Origin: Ciona savignyi | Lineage: Eukaryota > Chordata > Ascidiacea > Phlebobranchia > Cionidae | Length of the DNA: 64,000 nt | Assembly: GCA_000149265.1 (NCBI GenBank) | Contig: CH003067.1 | Span: 501,437 to 565,436 of the forward strand | Direction of reading: 5' to 3' | Part shown: positions 9,694-19,129 of the stretch, piece after piece | How positions within the stretch are numbered: position 1 is the first letter of the stretch | Layout of the letters: each line of letters starts with the position of its first letter | Program-made: the position numbers and the translations under genes | The notes under the pieces: model-generated | Seen by the model: the letters and a program-made list of their open reading frames with translations, nothing else | Database searches by the model: none | What the model was told of the DNA's origin: nothing

Positions 9694-10619
9694 TCATCTG
9701 TCATCTTTAGCATCATTCCCTTCTGAAGTTTCACTCAAAAGATCTTCAAATGTGTCTGAAATATTTGGAATGGTAATAAAAAATCCAATGTTTGACAAAG
9801 AATTTAATCTACATTTGAATTCATGACTTAACTTACAATAAAGGTAAAATGCATTTTGTGCGTTAAACAAAACATGATTGAAGGAACATATGAATCATAC
9901 ACAGCACACTGCAACAGGCCCGGTAACCCGATGATAGGTGCGAGGTGTTCTGGCGGTTATGTGTGTGGTAACCCTTTGGGTTTTCCCACTCACGGAAATA
10001 AACATAAATATCCTATCCTATTCGGTGTAAGCGCCTATTCCTACTTACAAGGATAAATTATGAATATATTTAAATTTGCTTTAATGAAATAGATCAGAAA
10101 TACATTTTCAGGAACTACCTGAAATATAAGATTATGAAAAACAAAAAAATCAGTTTATGATACGATAAAAGTACAAAAAACTGTTTATGATACGATAAAG
10201 GTACAAAAAAACAGTTTATGATACGATAAAGGTACAAAAACAGTTTGTGATACGATAAGGGTACAAAAAAAACAGTTTATGATACGATAAAGGTACAAAA
10301 AACAGTTTATGATACGATAAAGGTACAAAAAAAACAGTTTATGATACGATAAAGGTACAAAAAACAGTTTATGATACGATAAAGGTGCAAAAAAACAGTT
10401 TATGATACGATAAAGGAACAAAAAACAGTTTATGATACGAAAAACGAACAAAAAAACAGTTTATAATACGATAAAGATATTATTACCTTGCATCTGTTCT
10501 TCCATCTTTTGATTGTAGTTACGCCAACTCTTCCAGCGCCGCCTTCGCCGAACCCACGCGGAGACGTCGGTCGTTAAAACAAGCGCAACCGCAAGCAAGA
10601 GAATTAGTGTCTTGTTCAT
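9694..10619 (-). CDS. Family B cationic secreted peptide, copy B1
   Basis: Minus-strand exon 1 is 10619-10487 and exon 2 is 9755-9694, with a phase 1 intron of about 730 bp. The precursor is 64 aa. Residues 1-21 are a signal peptide (M-N-K-T-L-I-L-L-L-A ... V-S-A). The next stretch, W-V-R-R-R-R-R-W-K-S-W-R-N, is very basic and rich in Trp, followed by Y-N-Q-K-M-E-E-Q-M-Q. Exon 2 codes an acidic tail (D-T-F-E-D-L-L-S-E ... K-D-D-R). The charge layout of signal, cationic segment and anionic tail is that of tunicate haemocyte antimicrobial precursors, so a host-defence peptide is the best guess. I cannot match it to a named one. Exon 1 is preceded directly by a T-T-T-T-C-A-C-A-G acceptor. The intron holds a minisatellite beginning right at the donor. 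Confidence 0.78.
9880..10050 (+). mobile_element. tRNA-derived SINE, 3' fragment
   Basis: It contains the family body G-G-T-A-A-C-C-C-G-A ... G-C-G-A-G-G-T and the ending G-G-T-T-T-T-C-C-C-A-C-T-C-A-C shared with the full copies at 60349 and 62665. It lies within the intron of B1. Confidence 0.65.
10150..10480. repeat. Minisatellite, about 30 bp x 11
   Basis: Eleven near-identical copies of a unit with C-A-G-T-T-T-A-T-G-A-T-A-C-G-A-T-A-A-A-G and a variable A run sit inside the intron of B1. The array ends at the exon 1 donor. The unit resembles the first 30 bases of the same intron in B4, so it was probably seeded there. There are no spacers, so it is not a CRISPR array. Confidence 0.93.
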
Positions 10620-11074
10620 CTGTGAAAATAATTGTTTAGAGAGTTTGTGGGCAAAATTTAAACCGATCGACGCATGATATACATACAACAAACAAAATCG
10701 AACCTAGGAATTAATACTGAGCAGCTATAGCTTCTAAGCTTAGTATACTAAAAACTTTAAACCTTTCAGAGATCTTGTAATACAAATGTATGTGCGACCG
10801 ACACACAGAAACATGTAAAACGGAGTGGTGAATACAGCATACAAAATTACTAACTTAGATAGCCTAAGTAAACACAGTAATCCAAACAACAACCATAACC
10901 AACCTTAAAGAATTCTTTCTTGAAAATGATTTCTATACAACAAAACTGGTTTATTTATCTTTAACTCCTTTTTTCTAATGTCTTAAGGGATTCGGTCCTC
11001 AATTTCTCGTTTTTGTTTTCTTTAAAGAAATGAATTTTAAGTCCTTATTTTACCTCACGATCCGTTGATAACTT
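10620..11074. other. Upstream region of B1
   Basis: The sequence is shared with the upstream regions of B2 (12816-13120) and B3 (18261-18680). The shared part includes a C-T-G-G-T-T-T-A-T-T-T-A-T-C-T-T-T-A-A-C-T block near 10946 and the G-G-A/G-T-T-C-G-G-T block near 10990. It may hold the promoter, but no clear TATA box was picked. No other gene is seen. Confidence 0.5.
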
Positions 11075-11394
11075 CCTTGAAGCATTTTCAAACGAACACG
11101 ATTTTACCGCGCGAGATAAACGTCATTTCCTTTATTACAGTAGCAGTAGCATGAAGCTAATGAGCTTTTTCAAACATATAATAATCAAATTAATCGTTAG
11201 ATTAGAGTTGTTTCATAGTAACAACTGTTTAGTATTTCTTTAATAACCTCTTAATACTATAAAAATAAGCTAAGGCGGCTCTTGAAATTTATGGTAAACG
11301 AAAAAATCGTTGAAGTAAAATATTGTTTTAATATACCGCAAAATGACTTTCATCTCGCGCGTTAAAATCGTGTTCGTCCGAAAATGCTCAAAGG
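11075..11394. mobile_element. MITE with CCTTTGAGC / CGCGCGAGAT terminal repeats, copy 1
   Basis: The two ends are inverted copies over about 50 bp. The left end reads C-C-T-T-G-A-A-G-C-A-T-T-T-T-C and then A-C-C-G-C-G-C-G-A-G-A-T. The right end carries the complement. Internal sequence is AT-rich and without coding potential. Related copies are at 15615-15836 and 18909-19107. Confidence 0.75.
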
Positions 11395-12411
11395 AAGGTA
11401 TTCGTTTATTGTCAAACGTTGTCAATAGAACACACTAATAAATCAAAGCACTTTACTTGGGAACGCTTTGCTGCGACCGACTCGCGTCGTAATAACTGCG
11501 CGAAGCGATTAATAGTTAGTTTTCTGGTTCTTGAGTTTTACCGACCGGTTGTTGTTCAAACCGGAAGCTGCGACTTTTGTTCTGTTCTTTCTGTGTCGAC
11601 TGTGCGTCAAAGCCCCTAAGACTGAGAACTTAAGCCGCTCCCGGCCGAAGCTTATAATAGTTTTCCGGCAAAACTCACGACCTCCTCTCGCTTTCTGTGC
11701 GTTTCGTCTCTGTCCTGTTTGAGTTCCCACAAGCCAGCCGCGAGTTAGTCCAAAGCCAGGTTTTATAACATCCCGCTCATCTCCATTCCGAGCACTGACA
11801 ACGCCCTTCCCACGTCGTCGCACGTGACCAGGATGCAACTCGTGACGAATTCTTCATAAACAGCTGACCAACCACGCACATTCTTCAATTATACCTTGAG
11901 ACATTCCAGAATGATTTGCGATTTTGAGGCAGAATTATGTCACCTTATCGCAGATGCTGATAATTGAGATGATTTACATTGAACGATCCCTCCAGTTTCC
12001 ATTAGCGGAGTCTCTTGTGTATTTCACAATTATCGAATATAAAGTTAGATTAAAAAACTCACATTTTAATTATTGGCACTAACTAATGCAAAATTTGCCA
12101 ATCTGCTGAAAATAGCCTAATATTGCGCTTATGTGTGCTTATATAGGTGATAATATAATGAGTATTCCTATCACAGGGGAAGAGAAAACATACTTGCTGA
12201 GTTATACAACGGATCTTAGAGAAGAGAACGTCGTGTTCACCGTACGGTTATCTGAGCTACTGAAGTGTACTATAGATATATCGGTAAAGCCGTCTCAATC
12301 TATTACAACTTACTGCAATAGTTTCGGGCAGTTACCGTGGGGTCGTATTACTATTACCAGTGTAATTTAAGATAAAAACAATATTTGAATTAGGATATTT
12401 TTGTTTATTCA
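11395..12411. repeat. GC-rich duplicated segment, copy 1
   Basis: This segment recurs in direct orientation at about 16810-17840, and its GC-rich part (11500-11850) recurs inverted at about 15190-15545. It is distinctly richer in CpG than its neighbours. Open frames occur on both strands in all three copies, but they conflict with one another and carry frame changes, so I do not call a gene. The duplication continues into gene B2. Confidence 0.65.
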
Positions 12412-12815
12412 TTAAACATCTTTAACTTTTTTCTCTTCGGTAGCTTGTTCAGCTAAAAGATCGTCAAGTGTGTCTGAAATATAAAGCAAGGGATATAAAT
12501 CGAGTGTTCAGCACAACATTTTATCTCCATTTGAAATGACCAAAAACCGAAATACAAAAGGAAGATTACATTTTGTGCGTTCAGATTTGTGCGTAAAAAT
12601 AACATGAAGTAAAAATATCAAATATGTTTATAATACGCACCCGATTCGTCAAAACTTAGTTGTTTAGAATAACATGGTAATACGATTAAGATATTACCTT
12701 GCATCTGTTCTTGCATCTTTTGGTTGTAGCCATTACTCAGGCGGCCCACCAACCCGGAGACTTCGGTCGTTAAAACAAACGCAATCGCAAGCAGGAGAAT
12801 TATTGTCTTGTTCAT
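12412..12815 (-). CDS. Family B secreted peptide, copy B2 (neutral segment)
   Basis: Minus-strand exon 1 is 12815-12698 and exon 2 is 12473-12412, with a phase 1 intron. The precursor is 59 aa. The signal peptide M-N-K-T-I-I-L-L-L-A ... V-S-G is nearly that of B1. The segment after it reads L-V-G-R-L-S-N-G and has lost the Arg/Trp cluster. Y-N-Q-K-M-Q-E-Q-M-Q and the acidic tail D-T-L-D-D-L-L-A-E-Q ... K-D-V are kept. Exon 1 can also run on in frame to 12641, adding about 19 residues that end in S-F-D-E-S before a weak GTGCGT donor. In B3 the same donor is GTGAGT. B2 and B3 are sister copies in a direct duplication of more than 1 kb. If the family is antimicrobial, this branch has probably changed role. 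Confidence 0.72.
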
Positions 12816-13165
12816 CTGTGAAAAAGAATGTTTGAAGACTTTGTAACTAAAATTTAAACCGATTGAGGTATGACATGTAAAACGAAGCTGGTAGCAAATT
12901 CAGCATATAAGATTACTAACTTATAGGTAGCTTAAGTGGACACAGTAACTTTATCCAACCAACAACCACAACCAACCTCGAAGAATTCTTTCTTGAAAGT
13001 TGTTTCCTAACGACAAGACTGGTTTATTTTATCTTTAACTACTTTTTTCTTATGACTTAAGGGGTTCGGTGCTTAATTTCTCTTTTTTGTTTTCTTTTTA
13101 GAAAAAGGGATGGTTAAAATCGTCAGTTCGTTGTTGGGAAACTATTAGGAAAGTCGCTAACGCCA
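12816..13165. other. Upstream region of B2
   Basis: It matches the B3 upstream region at 18261-18740. It contains a polypyrimidine tract with C-A-C-A-G directly before the ATG (on the minus strand). No other gene is seen. Confidence 0.5.
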
Positions 13166-14050
13166 ACTCCACCGAAATAGAATCTCCTACTGTATTCTTT
13201 AGTTAATATTAAAAGGATTAAAACATGAGCATATATTTTTAAATTATAGCAACAAACTATTTATTCAAAACGCTGTTAACGCTGGTATTTTTTCCAAGCC
13301 GGATTACTGAAAAGCATGTTGTTTTTGTCTTTTCGACACTGGTTTCGAGTTAGTTACCATCGGGGTTATATGCACATCCGATTTTGTATTAACTTCAGTG
13401 GTTTCAATTTAAAACAGTTTTACTGTTTAAGTTTCGCAATTATGTACAAACAAATTTTTAAACCTTTCGGGGAAAGTGTTAGAACAAGTATTTTCCACGG
13501 AATAGTTATTTTAAAAGTAAAATTGCGGAAATGCTTCTTTTTAATTTTAGTTTATATTAATGGTTTTAAAAGTAAATGTGTGGCGTATGCTTTTTTATAC
13601 TTTTAGTTTATAATCTACTGTTAGCAACTCGCTGCAAAACAAGCCGAAAATGCAGTGCAAATAACAGGAAGCATCAGATTACTAATTTATAAAAGAAAAT
13701 TTTATCTTTAAAATAATCATTTCGTGGAAAATACTTCTACCCTTTCGCCGATAGGTTTAAAAATTTGTTTTTACTTTATTGCAAAACTTAGAGAGTAAAT
13801 CTGTTTTAAATTGAAACTACTGAAGGTAATACAAAATCGGATGTGGATATAACCCCAATGGTAAATAACTCGAAACCAGTGTCGATAAATGGTCAACATG
13901 CTTTTCAGTAATACGGCTGTGAAAGAATACCAGCGTTAACCGCGTTTTTGGATAAATAGTACTTTGTTATAATTTAAAAATATATGCTCATGTTTTAATC
14001 CTTCTTAATATTAATTAAAGATACAGTGGGAGATTCTATTTCAGTGGAGT
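13166..14050. repeat. Large inverted repeat (885-bp palindrome)
   Basis: The left arm from 13166 reappears as its reverse complement ending at 14050, with the centre near 13608. Landmarks are A-A-T-A-G-A-A-T-C-T-C-C at the left edge and G-G-A-G-A-T-T-C-T-A-T-T at the right edge. The arms have diverged by scattered changes. A further half copy lies at about 15905-16375. Open frames in it are by-products. Confidence 0.8.
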
Positions 14051-14294
14051 TTGTTTCTTACTACTAAATTGGACAAAAATTATCCCCCAAAATTGACCGC
14101 TTGTTGATTACTAAACCGGGCAAACATATGGACATCTTAGCATGTGCTGTAGCGTTAGCAAATTTCCTAATAGTTTCCCCACAACGCAATCACGATTCCC
14201 GCGATCCCTTTCTTTAAAACAGTAACAAAAAAAATCAAGCAGCTGATTTTTGAGCCACAAGAAAAAGAAAGGGAGTTGGACATAAATTAATCAG
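14051..14294. other. Spacer before assembly gap
   Basis: Nothing recognisable is seen here. It resembles part of the flank near 13120-13165. Confidence 0.4.
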
Positions 14295-14394
14295 NNNNNN
14301 NNNNNNNNNNNNNNNNNNNNNNNNNNNNNNNNNNNNNNNNNNNNNNNNNNNNNNNNNNNNNNNNNNNNNNNNNNNNNNNNNNNNNNNNNNNNNN
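14295..14394. other. Assembly gap of exactly 100 N
   Basis: A run of 100 N is probably a placeholder of unknown true size. It lies between the palindrome and the 5' flank of B4. Confidence 0.99.
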
Positions 14395-14567
14395 CACATA
14401 CATTTGTATCACAAGATCGTTAAAAATGTTGAAGTTTTTAGTAATGCATGCTTCGAATCTATCTTCTCAGCATTAATTCCTAGGTTTGATTTTGTTTGTT
14501 GTATGCATACCATGCGTCGGTCGGTTTAAATTTTAGTTACAAAGTCTCTAAACATTCTTTTTCACAG

Positions 14568-14947
14568 ATGAACAAGACACTTATTCTCCTGCTTGCGATT
14601 GCGCTTGTTTTAACGACCGAAGTCTCCGGATGGCGTCGGCGTCGCGTACGTTGGGGTAGCTACAACCAAAAGATGCAAGATCAGATGCAAGGTAATATCT
14701 TTATTGTATTATAAACAGATTTTTTATTTTTAATTCATGTAATTTTTACGCACAAAATTGAACGCTTTAAATGTAAACTTTCTTTTGCATTTCGGTATGT
14801 GGTAATTTCAAATAGAAATAAAATGTTGTGCTGAACCTCTATTTATATCCCGTGCTTTATATTTCAGACACAGTTGAAGATATTTCAGCTAAAAAAGCTA
14901 ACGAAGAGGAAAAAGTTAAAGATGTTTACTCAATAAAAAAATCCTAA
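14568..14947 (+). CDS. Family B cationic secreted peptide, copy B4
   Basis: This is the only plus-strand complete member. Exon 1 is 14568-14691 and exon 2 is 14868-14947, with a 176-bp phase 1 intron (GTAATA donor, TTTCAG acceptor). The precursor is 67 aa. It has a signal peptide of about 21 residues (M-N-K-T-L-I-L-L-L-A ... V-S-G), then W-R-R-R-R-V-R-W-G-S-Y-N-Q-K-M-Q-D-Q-M-Q. A mixed-charge tail follows, beginning D-T-V-E-D-I-S-A-K-K and ending S-I-K-K-S. The tail is longer than in B1 and B2 because the usual stop after K-D-V is replaced by Y-S-I-K-K-S. The start is fixed by the ATG directly after a T-T-C-A-C-A-G acceptor, the same place as in B1-B3. It is probably a secreted cationic peptide, and an antimicrobial role is inference. 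Confidence 0.78.
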
Positions 14948-15614
14948 TTCAAATATTGTTTTTATTTTAAAGCAGTTGGTCATACAGATATCTTACTATC
15001 TTCTTAAACGCCACTTTCTGCATGTCTGTATTCTTATCATTGAACTAATCGGTGGTTTCTGCTAACGTTTGGCTGTTTCAGTAGGAAGAGAGGGTTTACC
15101 CTGTGGCTTGACTGTGCTGCTGTTGACTCCAAATATTGTTGAAAAGGATCACGCTCGTTGCAAGTTGGTTGGTTGTATATTGTCAAACGTTGGCGTTGTC
15201 AGTGCTCGGAAATGGAGAATGAGTGGGAATTTTATAAAACCTGGCTTTGGACTAACTCGGGGCTGGCTTGTGGGAACTCAAACAGGACAGAGACGAAACG
15301 CACAGAAAGCGAGAAGAGGACGTGAGCATTGCCGGAAAACCAGCAAGTGATTGCGGCCGGGAGCGGCTTAAGTTCCCGGTCTTGGGGGCTTCGACGCACA
15401 GTCGACACAGAAAGAACAGAACAAAAGTCGCAGCTTCCGGTTTGAACAAGAAACGGTCGGTAAAACTCAAGAACTAGAAAACAAACTGTCAATTAATCGA
15501 CACCGCGCAGTTATTACGACGCGAGTCGGTCGCAGCGAAGCGTTTCCAAATAAAGTGCTCTGATTTATTCGTGTGTATCTATTGACAACGTTTGACAATA
15601 AACGAATACCTTTA
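14948..15614. repeat. GC-rich duplicated segment, inverted copy
   Basis: Bases 15190-15545 are the reverse complement of the GC-rich block at 11500-11850 and 16930-17240. The stretch before it (14990-15070) recurs at about 16390-16440 and 16600-16690. No supported gene is seen. Confidence 0.65.
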
Positions 15615-15836
15615 CCTTTGAGCATGTTTCGGACGACACACAGATTTTAGACGCGCGAGATAAACGAATCATTCTTGGGGTATATAAAAACAAAATTTTA
15701 CTTTAACGTGCTATTTTTTGTTCATGATAAATTTCAAGAGTCTTGTTCGCTTCATGCTACTGCGAATAAAGGAAATCAGATCGTTTAACTCGCGCGTTAA
15801 GATCATCGTGTTACGTTTGAATCAATGCTCCACAGG
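15615..15836. mobile_element. MITE with CGCGCGAGAT terminal repeats, copy 3
   Basis: The left end has C-T-T-T-G-A-G-C-A-T and A-C-G-C-G-C-G-A-G-A-T, and the right end has A-C-T-C-G-C-G-C-G-T-T. The interior differs from copy 1. The ends are more diverged than in the other two copies. Confidence 0.6.
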
Positions 15837-15904
15837 AAGTATATCAACGGATCGCGAGGTAAAACAACTCAACGAAAACTCTTCGTTAAAAAGAGGATCG
15901 CTCT

Positions 15905-16375
15905 GATACACTCTTCTTTTATAAATTAGTAATCTGATTCTTCCTGTTATCTGCACTGCATTTTCGGCTTGTTTTGCAGCGAGTTGCTAACAGTAGATTA
16001 TAAACTAAAGTAAAAAGAAACATATCCGCAATTTTACTTTTAAAATAACTATTCCCTGGAAAATACCTGTTCCACCCTTTCGCCGAAAGGTTTAAAATTT
16101 GTTTGTACATAATTGCGAACCTTAAACAGTAAAACTGTTTTAAATTGAAACTACTGAAGTTAATACAAAATCGAATGAGCATATAACCCCAATGGTAACT
16201 AACTCGAAACCAGTATCGAAAAGACAAATGGTCAACATGCTTTTCAGTAAAACGGTTTCGAAAGAATACCAGCGTTAACCGCGTTTTGAATAAATAATTA
16301 GTTGCTATAATTTAAAAACAAATGGTCATGTTTCCGTTTAATTACAACTAAAGAATAAAGTAAGAAATCTCCCTA
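15905..16375. repeat. Half copy of the 13.2-14.0 kb inverted repeat
   Basis: It matches the right arm at 13640-14040 in the same orientation, including the C-A-G-C-G-A-G-T-T-G-C-T-A-A-C block. No gene is seen. Confidence 0.7.
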
Positions 16376-16480
16376 TTCCCGCAATCCCTCTTACGATCTT
16401 CTTAAACGCCACTTTCTGCATGTCTGTATCCTAATCATTACACTAATCATTCAATTTCTATCCCTTGCTTTATATTACAG

Positions 16481-16527
16481 ACACACTTAAAGACTTTTCA
16501 GTTGATCAATCTACCGAAAAGAAATGA
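16481..16527 (+). pseudogene. Orphan family B exon 2
   Basis: An A-T-T-A-C-A-G acceptor is followed by a family B tail in the correct phase, D-T-L-K-D-F-S-V-D-Q-S-T-E-K-K and then TGA. The stop comes several residues early, and K-V-K-D-V is lost to the frame. No signal-peptide exon exists upstream on this strand before 14.7 kb. It looks like a relic of a deleted family B gene. It could in theory be an alternative last exon of B4, but it is 1.8 kb away. Confidence 0.65.
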
Positions 16528-17835
16528 ATTAAAGATGTTTAATGAATAAACAAAAGTATCCCAATACGCATTTTGTTTTTATCTTCATGTAGTTGGTTAT
16601 AAAGATATCTTACTTAAACGCCATTTTTTGCATATCTGTATCCTTATCATTGAACTAATCGGTGGTTTCTGCAACGTTTGACTGTTTCTGTAGGAAAAAG
16701 GGTTTACCCTCTGTGGGCGCACCTTTGGCGTTGTAGATAAACGCTCGGTGCTGCAGCGTGTGGCTCGTAAAAGCTGACTCAGAACCCGACTTCCAAAGAT
16801 CGAGTCCGCGCTTGTTTGAAAGTTAGTTTGTTTATTGTCAAACGTTGTCAATAGAACACACGAATAAATCAAGGCACTTTACTTGGGAATGCTTCGCTGC
16901 TACCGACTCGCGTCGTAATAACTGCGCGAAGCGATTAATTAACAGTTTGTTTTCTGGTTCTTGAGTTTTGCCGTTCGGTTCTTGTTTAAACCGAAAGCTG
17001 CGACTTTTGTCCTGTTCTCGTGTCGATTGTGCGTTAAAGCGCCAAAGACCGGGAACTTAAGCCGCTCCCGGCCGCAATCTCTTGCTGGTTTTCCGGCAGA
17101 GCTCACATCCTGTTCTCGCTTTCCATGCATTCCGTCTCTGTCATATTTAAGTTCCCACAAGCCAGCCCCGAGTTAGTCCAAAGCCAGGTTTTATAAAATC
17201 CCACTCATCTCCATTCCGAGCACTGACAACGCCTTTCCCACGTCGTCGCACGTTACCAGGCCTGATGCAACTCGTGACGAATACGTCACAACCAGCTGGA
17301 CAACCGCACATTCTTCAATTATACCCTGAGACATTCCAGGATGATTTGCGATTTTGAGGCAGAATTATGTCACCTTATCGAAGATGCTGATAATTGAGAT
17401 AATTTTACATTGGACAATCCCTGTAGTTTCCACTAGCGGAGTCTCTTGTGTATTTCATAATTCTCGAATATGAAGTAAGATTAAAAAACTCGCATTCCAA
17501 ATATGGGCACAAAGTAATGCGAAATTTGCCAATCAACTGAAAATAGCCTAATATTGCGCTTATGTGTGCTATAGGTGATAATATAATGGGTATTTCTATT
17601 ATAGGGAAAGAGACAACATACTGGAGGTATACCACGGATCTTAGAGGAGAGAACGTCGTGTTCATCGTACGATTATCTGAGCTACTGCAGTGTGATGGAT
17701 GCTATACATATATCGGAAAAGACGTCTCAATCTATTTCAACTCACTGCAATAGTTTCAGACGGTTATCGTGGGTCGTATTACTATTACCAGTGTAATTTA
17801 AAATAAAAACAATATTTGAATTAGTATATTTTTGT
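16528..17835. repeat. GC-rich duplicated segment, copy 2
   Basis: This is a direct repeat of about 11395-12411 (spacing about 5.4 kb), running into B3 just as copy 1 runs into B2. A pair of similar small open frames, 12131-12370 and 17562-17753 (shared I-G-D-N-I-M and T-T-D-L-R-x-E-N-V-V-F), lies in the duplicated part. The frames diverge after about 45 residues, so I do not call a protein. Confidence 0.65.
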
Positions 17836-18260
17836 TTATTCATTAAACATCTTTAACTTTTTTTTTTCGGTAGCTTGTTCAGCTAAAAGATCGTCAAGTG
17901 TGTCTGAAATATAAAGCAAGGGGTATAAATCGAGTGTTCAGCACAGCATTTTATCTCCATTTGAAATGACCAAAAACCGAAATACAAAAGGAAGATCACA
18001 TTTTGTGCGTTCAGATTTGTGCGTAAAAATAACATGAGGTAAAAATATCAAACATGTTTATAATACTCACCCGATTCGTCGAAACTTAGTCGTTTCGAAG
18101 CGTCTGCGGTATAACATGGTAATACGATTAAGATATTACCTTGCATCTGTTCTTGCATCTTTTGGTTGTAGCCGCCATTAGCCAGGCGGCCAACCAACCC
18201 GGAGACTTCGGTCGTTAAAACAAACGCAATCGCAAGCAGGAGAATTAGTGTCTTGTTCAT
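17836..18260 (-). CDS. Family B secreted peptide, copy B3 (alternative donor, shifted tail)
   Basis: Minus-strand exon 1 starts at 18260, and exon 2 is 17903-17836. Exon 1 has two usable donors in the same phase. GTAATA ends it at 18140 and gives a 62-aa precursor. GTGAGT ends it at 18071 and gives an 85-aa form with an added segment containing D-A-S-K-R-L-S-F-D-E-S. The 36 bases at 18104-18139 are stop-free and divisible by three. They end in C-A-G, so they could also act as a retained mini-intron. The segment after the signal peptide is neutral (L-V-G-R-L-A-N-G-G). One base is missing in the A run of exon 2 relative to B2. This shifts the last residues to K-L-K-M-F-N-E before a new stop, so the tail is less acidic. 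It is a sister of B2. Confidence 0.7.
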
Positions 18261-18908
18261 CTGTGAAAAAGAATGTTTGAAGACTTTGTAACTGAAATTT
18301 AAACCGATTGAGGTATGATATAAATACAAGTAAAAAATAAAACCTAGCAATAAATACAGATGAGCTGGGTTCGAAGCTTGGCATACTAAAATGTTTAAAC
18401 TATTAAGCGATCTTGTAATGAAAATTGTAAGGTCGACCGACACACCGTAAACATGTAAAACGAAGCTGGTAGCAAATTCAGCATATAAGATTACTAACTT
18501 AGATAGTTTAAGTGGACACAGTAACTCTTTCCAACCAAACAACCACAACCAACCTCGAAGATTTCTTTCTTGAAAGTTGTTTCCTAACGACAAGACTGGT
18601 TTATTTATCTTTAACTCCTTTTTTCTTATGGCTTAAGGGGTTCGGTGCTTAATTTCTCTTTTTTGTTTTCTTTTTAGAAAAAGGGATGGTTGAAATCGTG
18701 ACTTCGTTGTTGGGAAACTATTAGGAAAGTCGCTAACGCTACACCATAAGCTTAGATGACTCAGATGTCTGTATGTTTGCCCAGTTGACTAACCAACCAA
18801 CTTCACCGAAATAGAATCGCCTACTGTATTATTTAGTTAATATTAAAAAGATTAAAACATAAGCATATATTTTTAAATTATAGCAACTAACTATTTATTC
18901 AAAACGCT
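18261..18908. other. Upstream region of B3
   Basis: It is shared with the B1 and B2 upstream regions as far as about 18740. Bases 18800-18905 match the left edge of the palindrome at 13175-13275. No additional gene is seen. Confidence 0.5.
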
Positions 18909-19107
18909 CTTTGAGCATTTTCAGACGAGCAAGATTTTACCGCGCGAGATAAACGTCATCTCCTTTAATGCAGTAGCATGAAGCTAAGGGGCCTCTTGAA
19001 ATGTGTGGTAAACAAAAAATCGTTAAAGTAAAATTTTGTTTTAACATACCGCAAAATGACGTTAATCTTGCACGGTAAAATCGTGTTCGTCTAAAAATGC
19101 CCCAAAG
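18909..19107. mobile_element. MITE with CGCGCGAGAT terminal repeats, copy 2
   Basis: Inverted ends start C-T-T-T-G-A-G-C-A-T-T-T-T-C-A-G-A-C-G-A, with A-C-C-G-C-G-C-G-A-G-A-T on the left and A-C-G-G-T-A-A-A-A-T-C-G-T-G on the right. It is a shorter version of copy 1. Confidence 0.7.
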
Positions 19108-19129
19108 AAGTTATCAACCCAAAGAAGTT

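Noticed and set aside
10185..10451. Minus-strand 88-codon open frame with repeated Y-H-K-L-F-F
   Set aside because: It is simply the 30-bp minisatellite read in one frame; the repeat length keeps it open.
10150..10480. CRISPR-like regular repeats
   Set aside because: The units are contiguous with no unique spacers, and the genome is eukaryotic. It is a minisatellite.
15069..15492. Several overlapping open frames on both strands in the CpG-rich block
   Set aside because: The frames oppose each other and change between the three copies; high GC alone explains the lack of stops.
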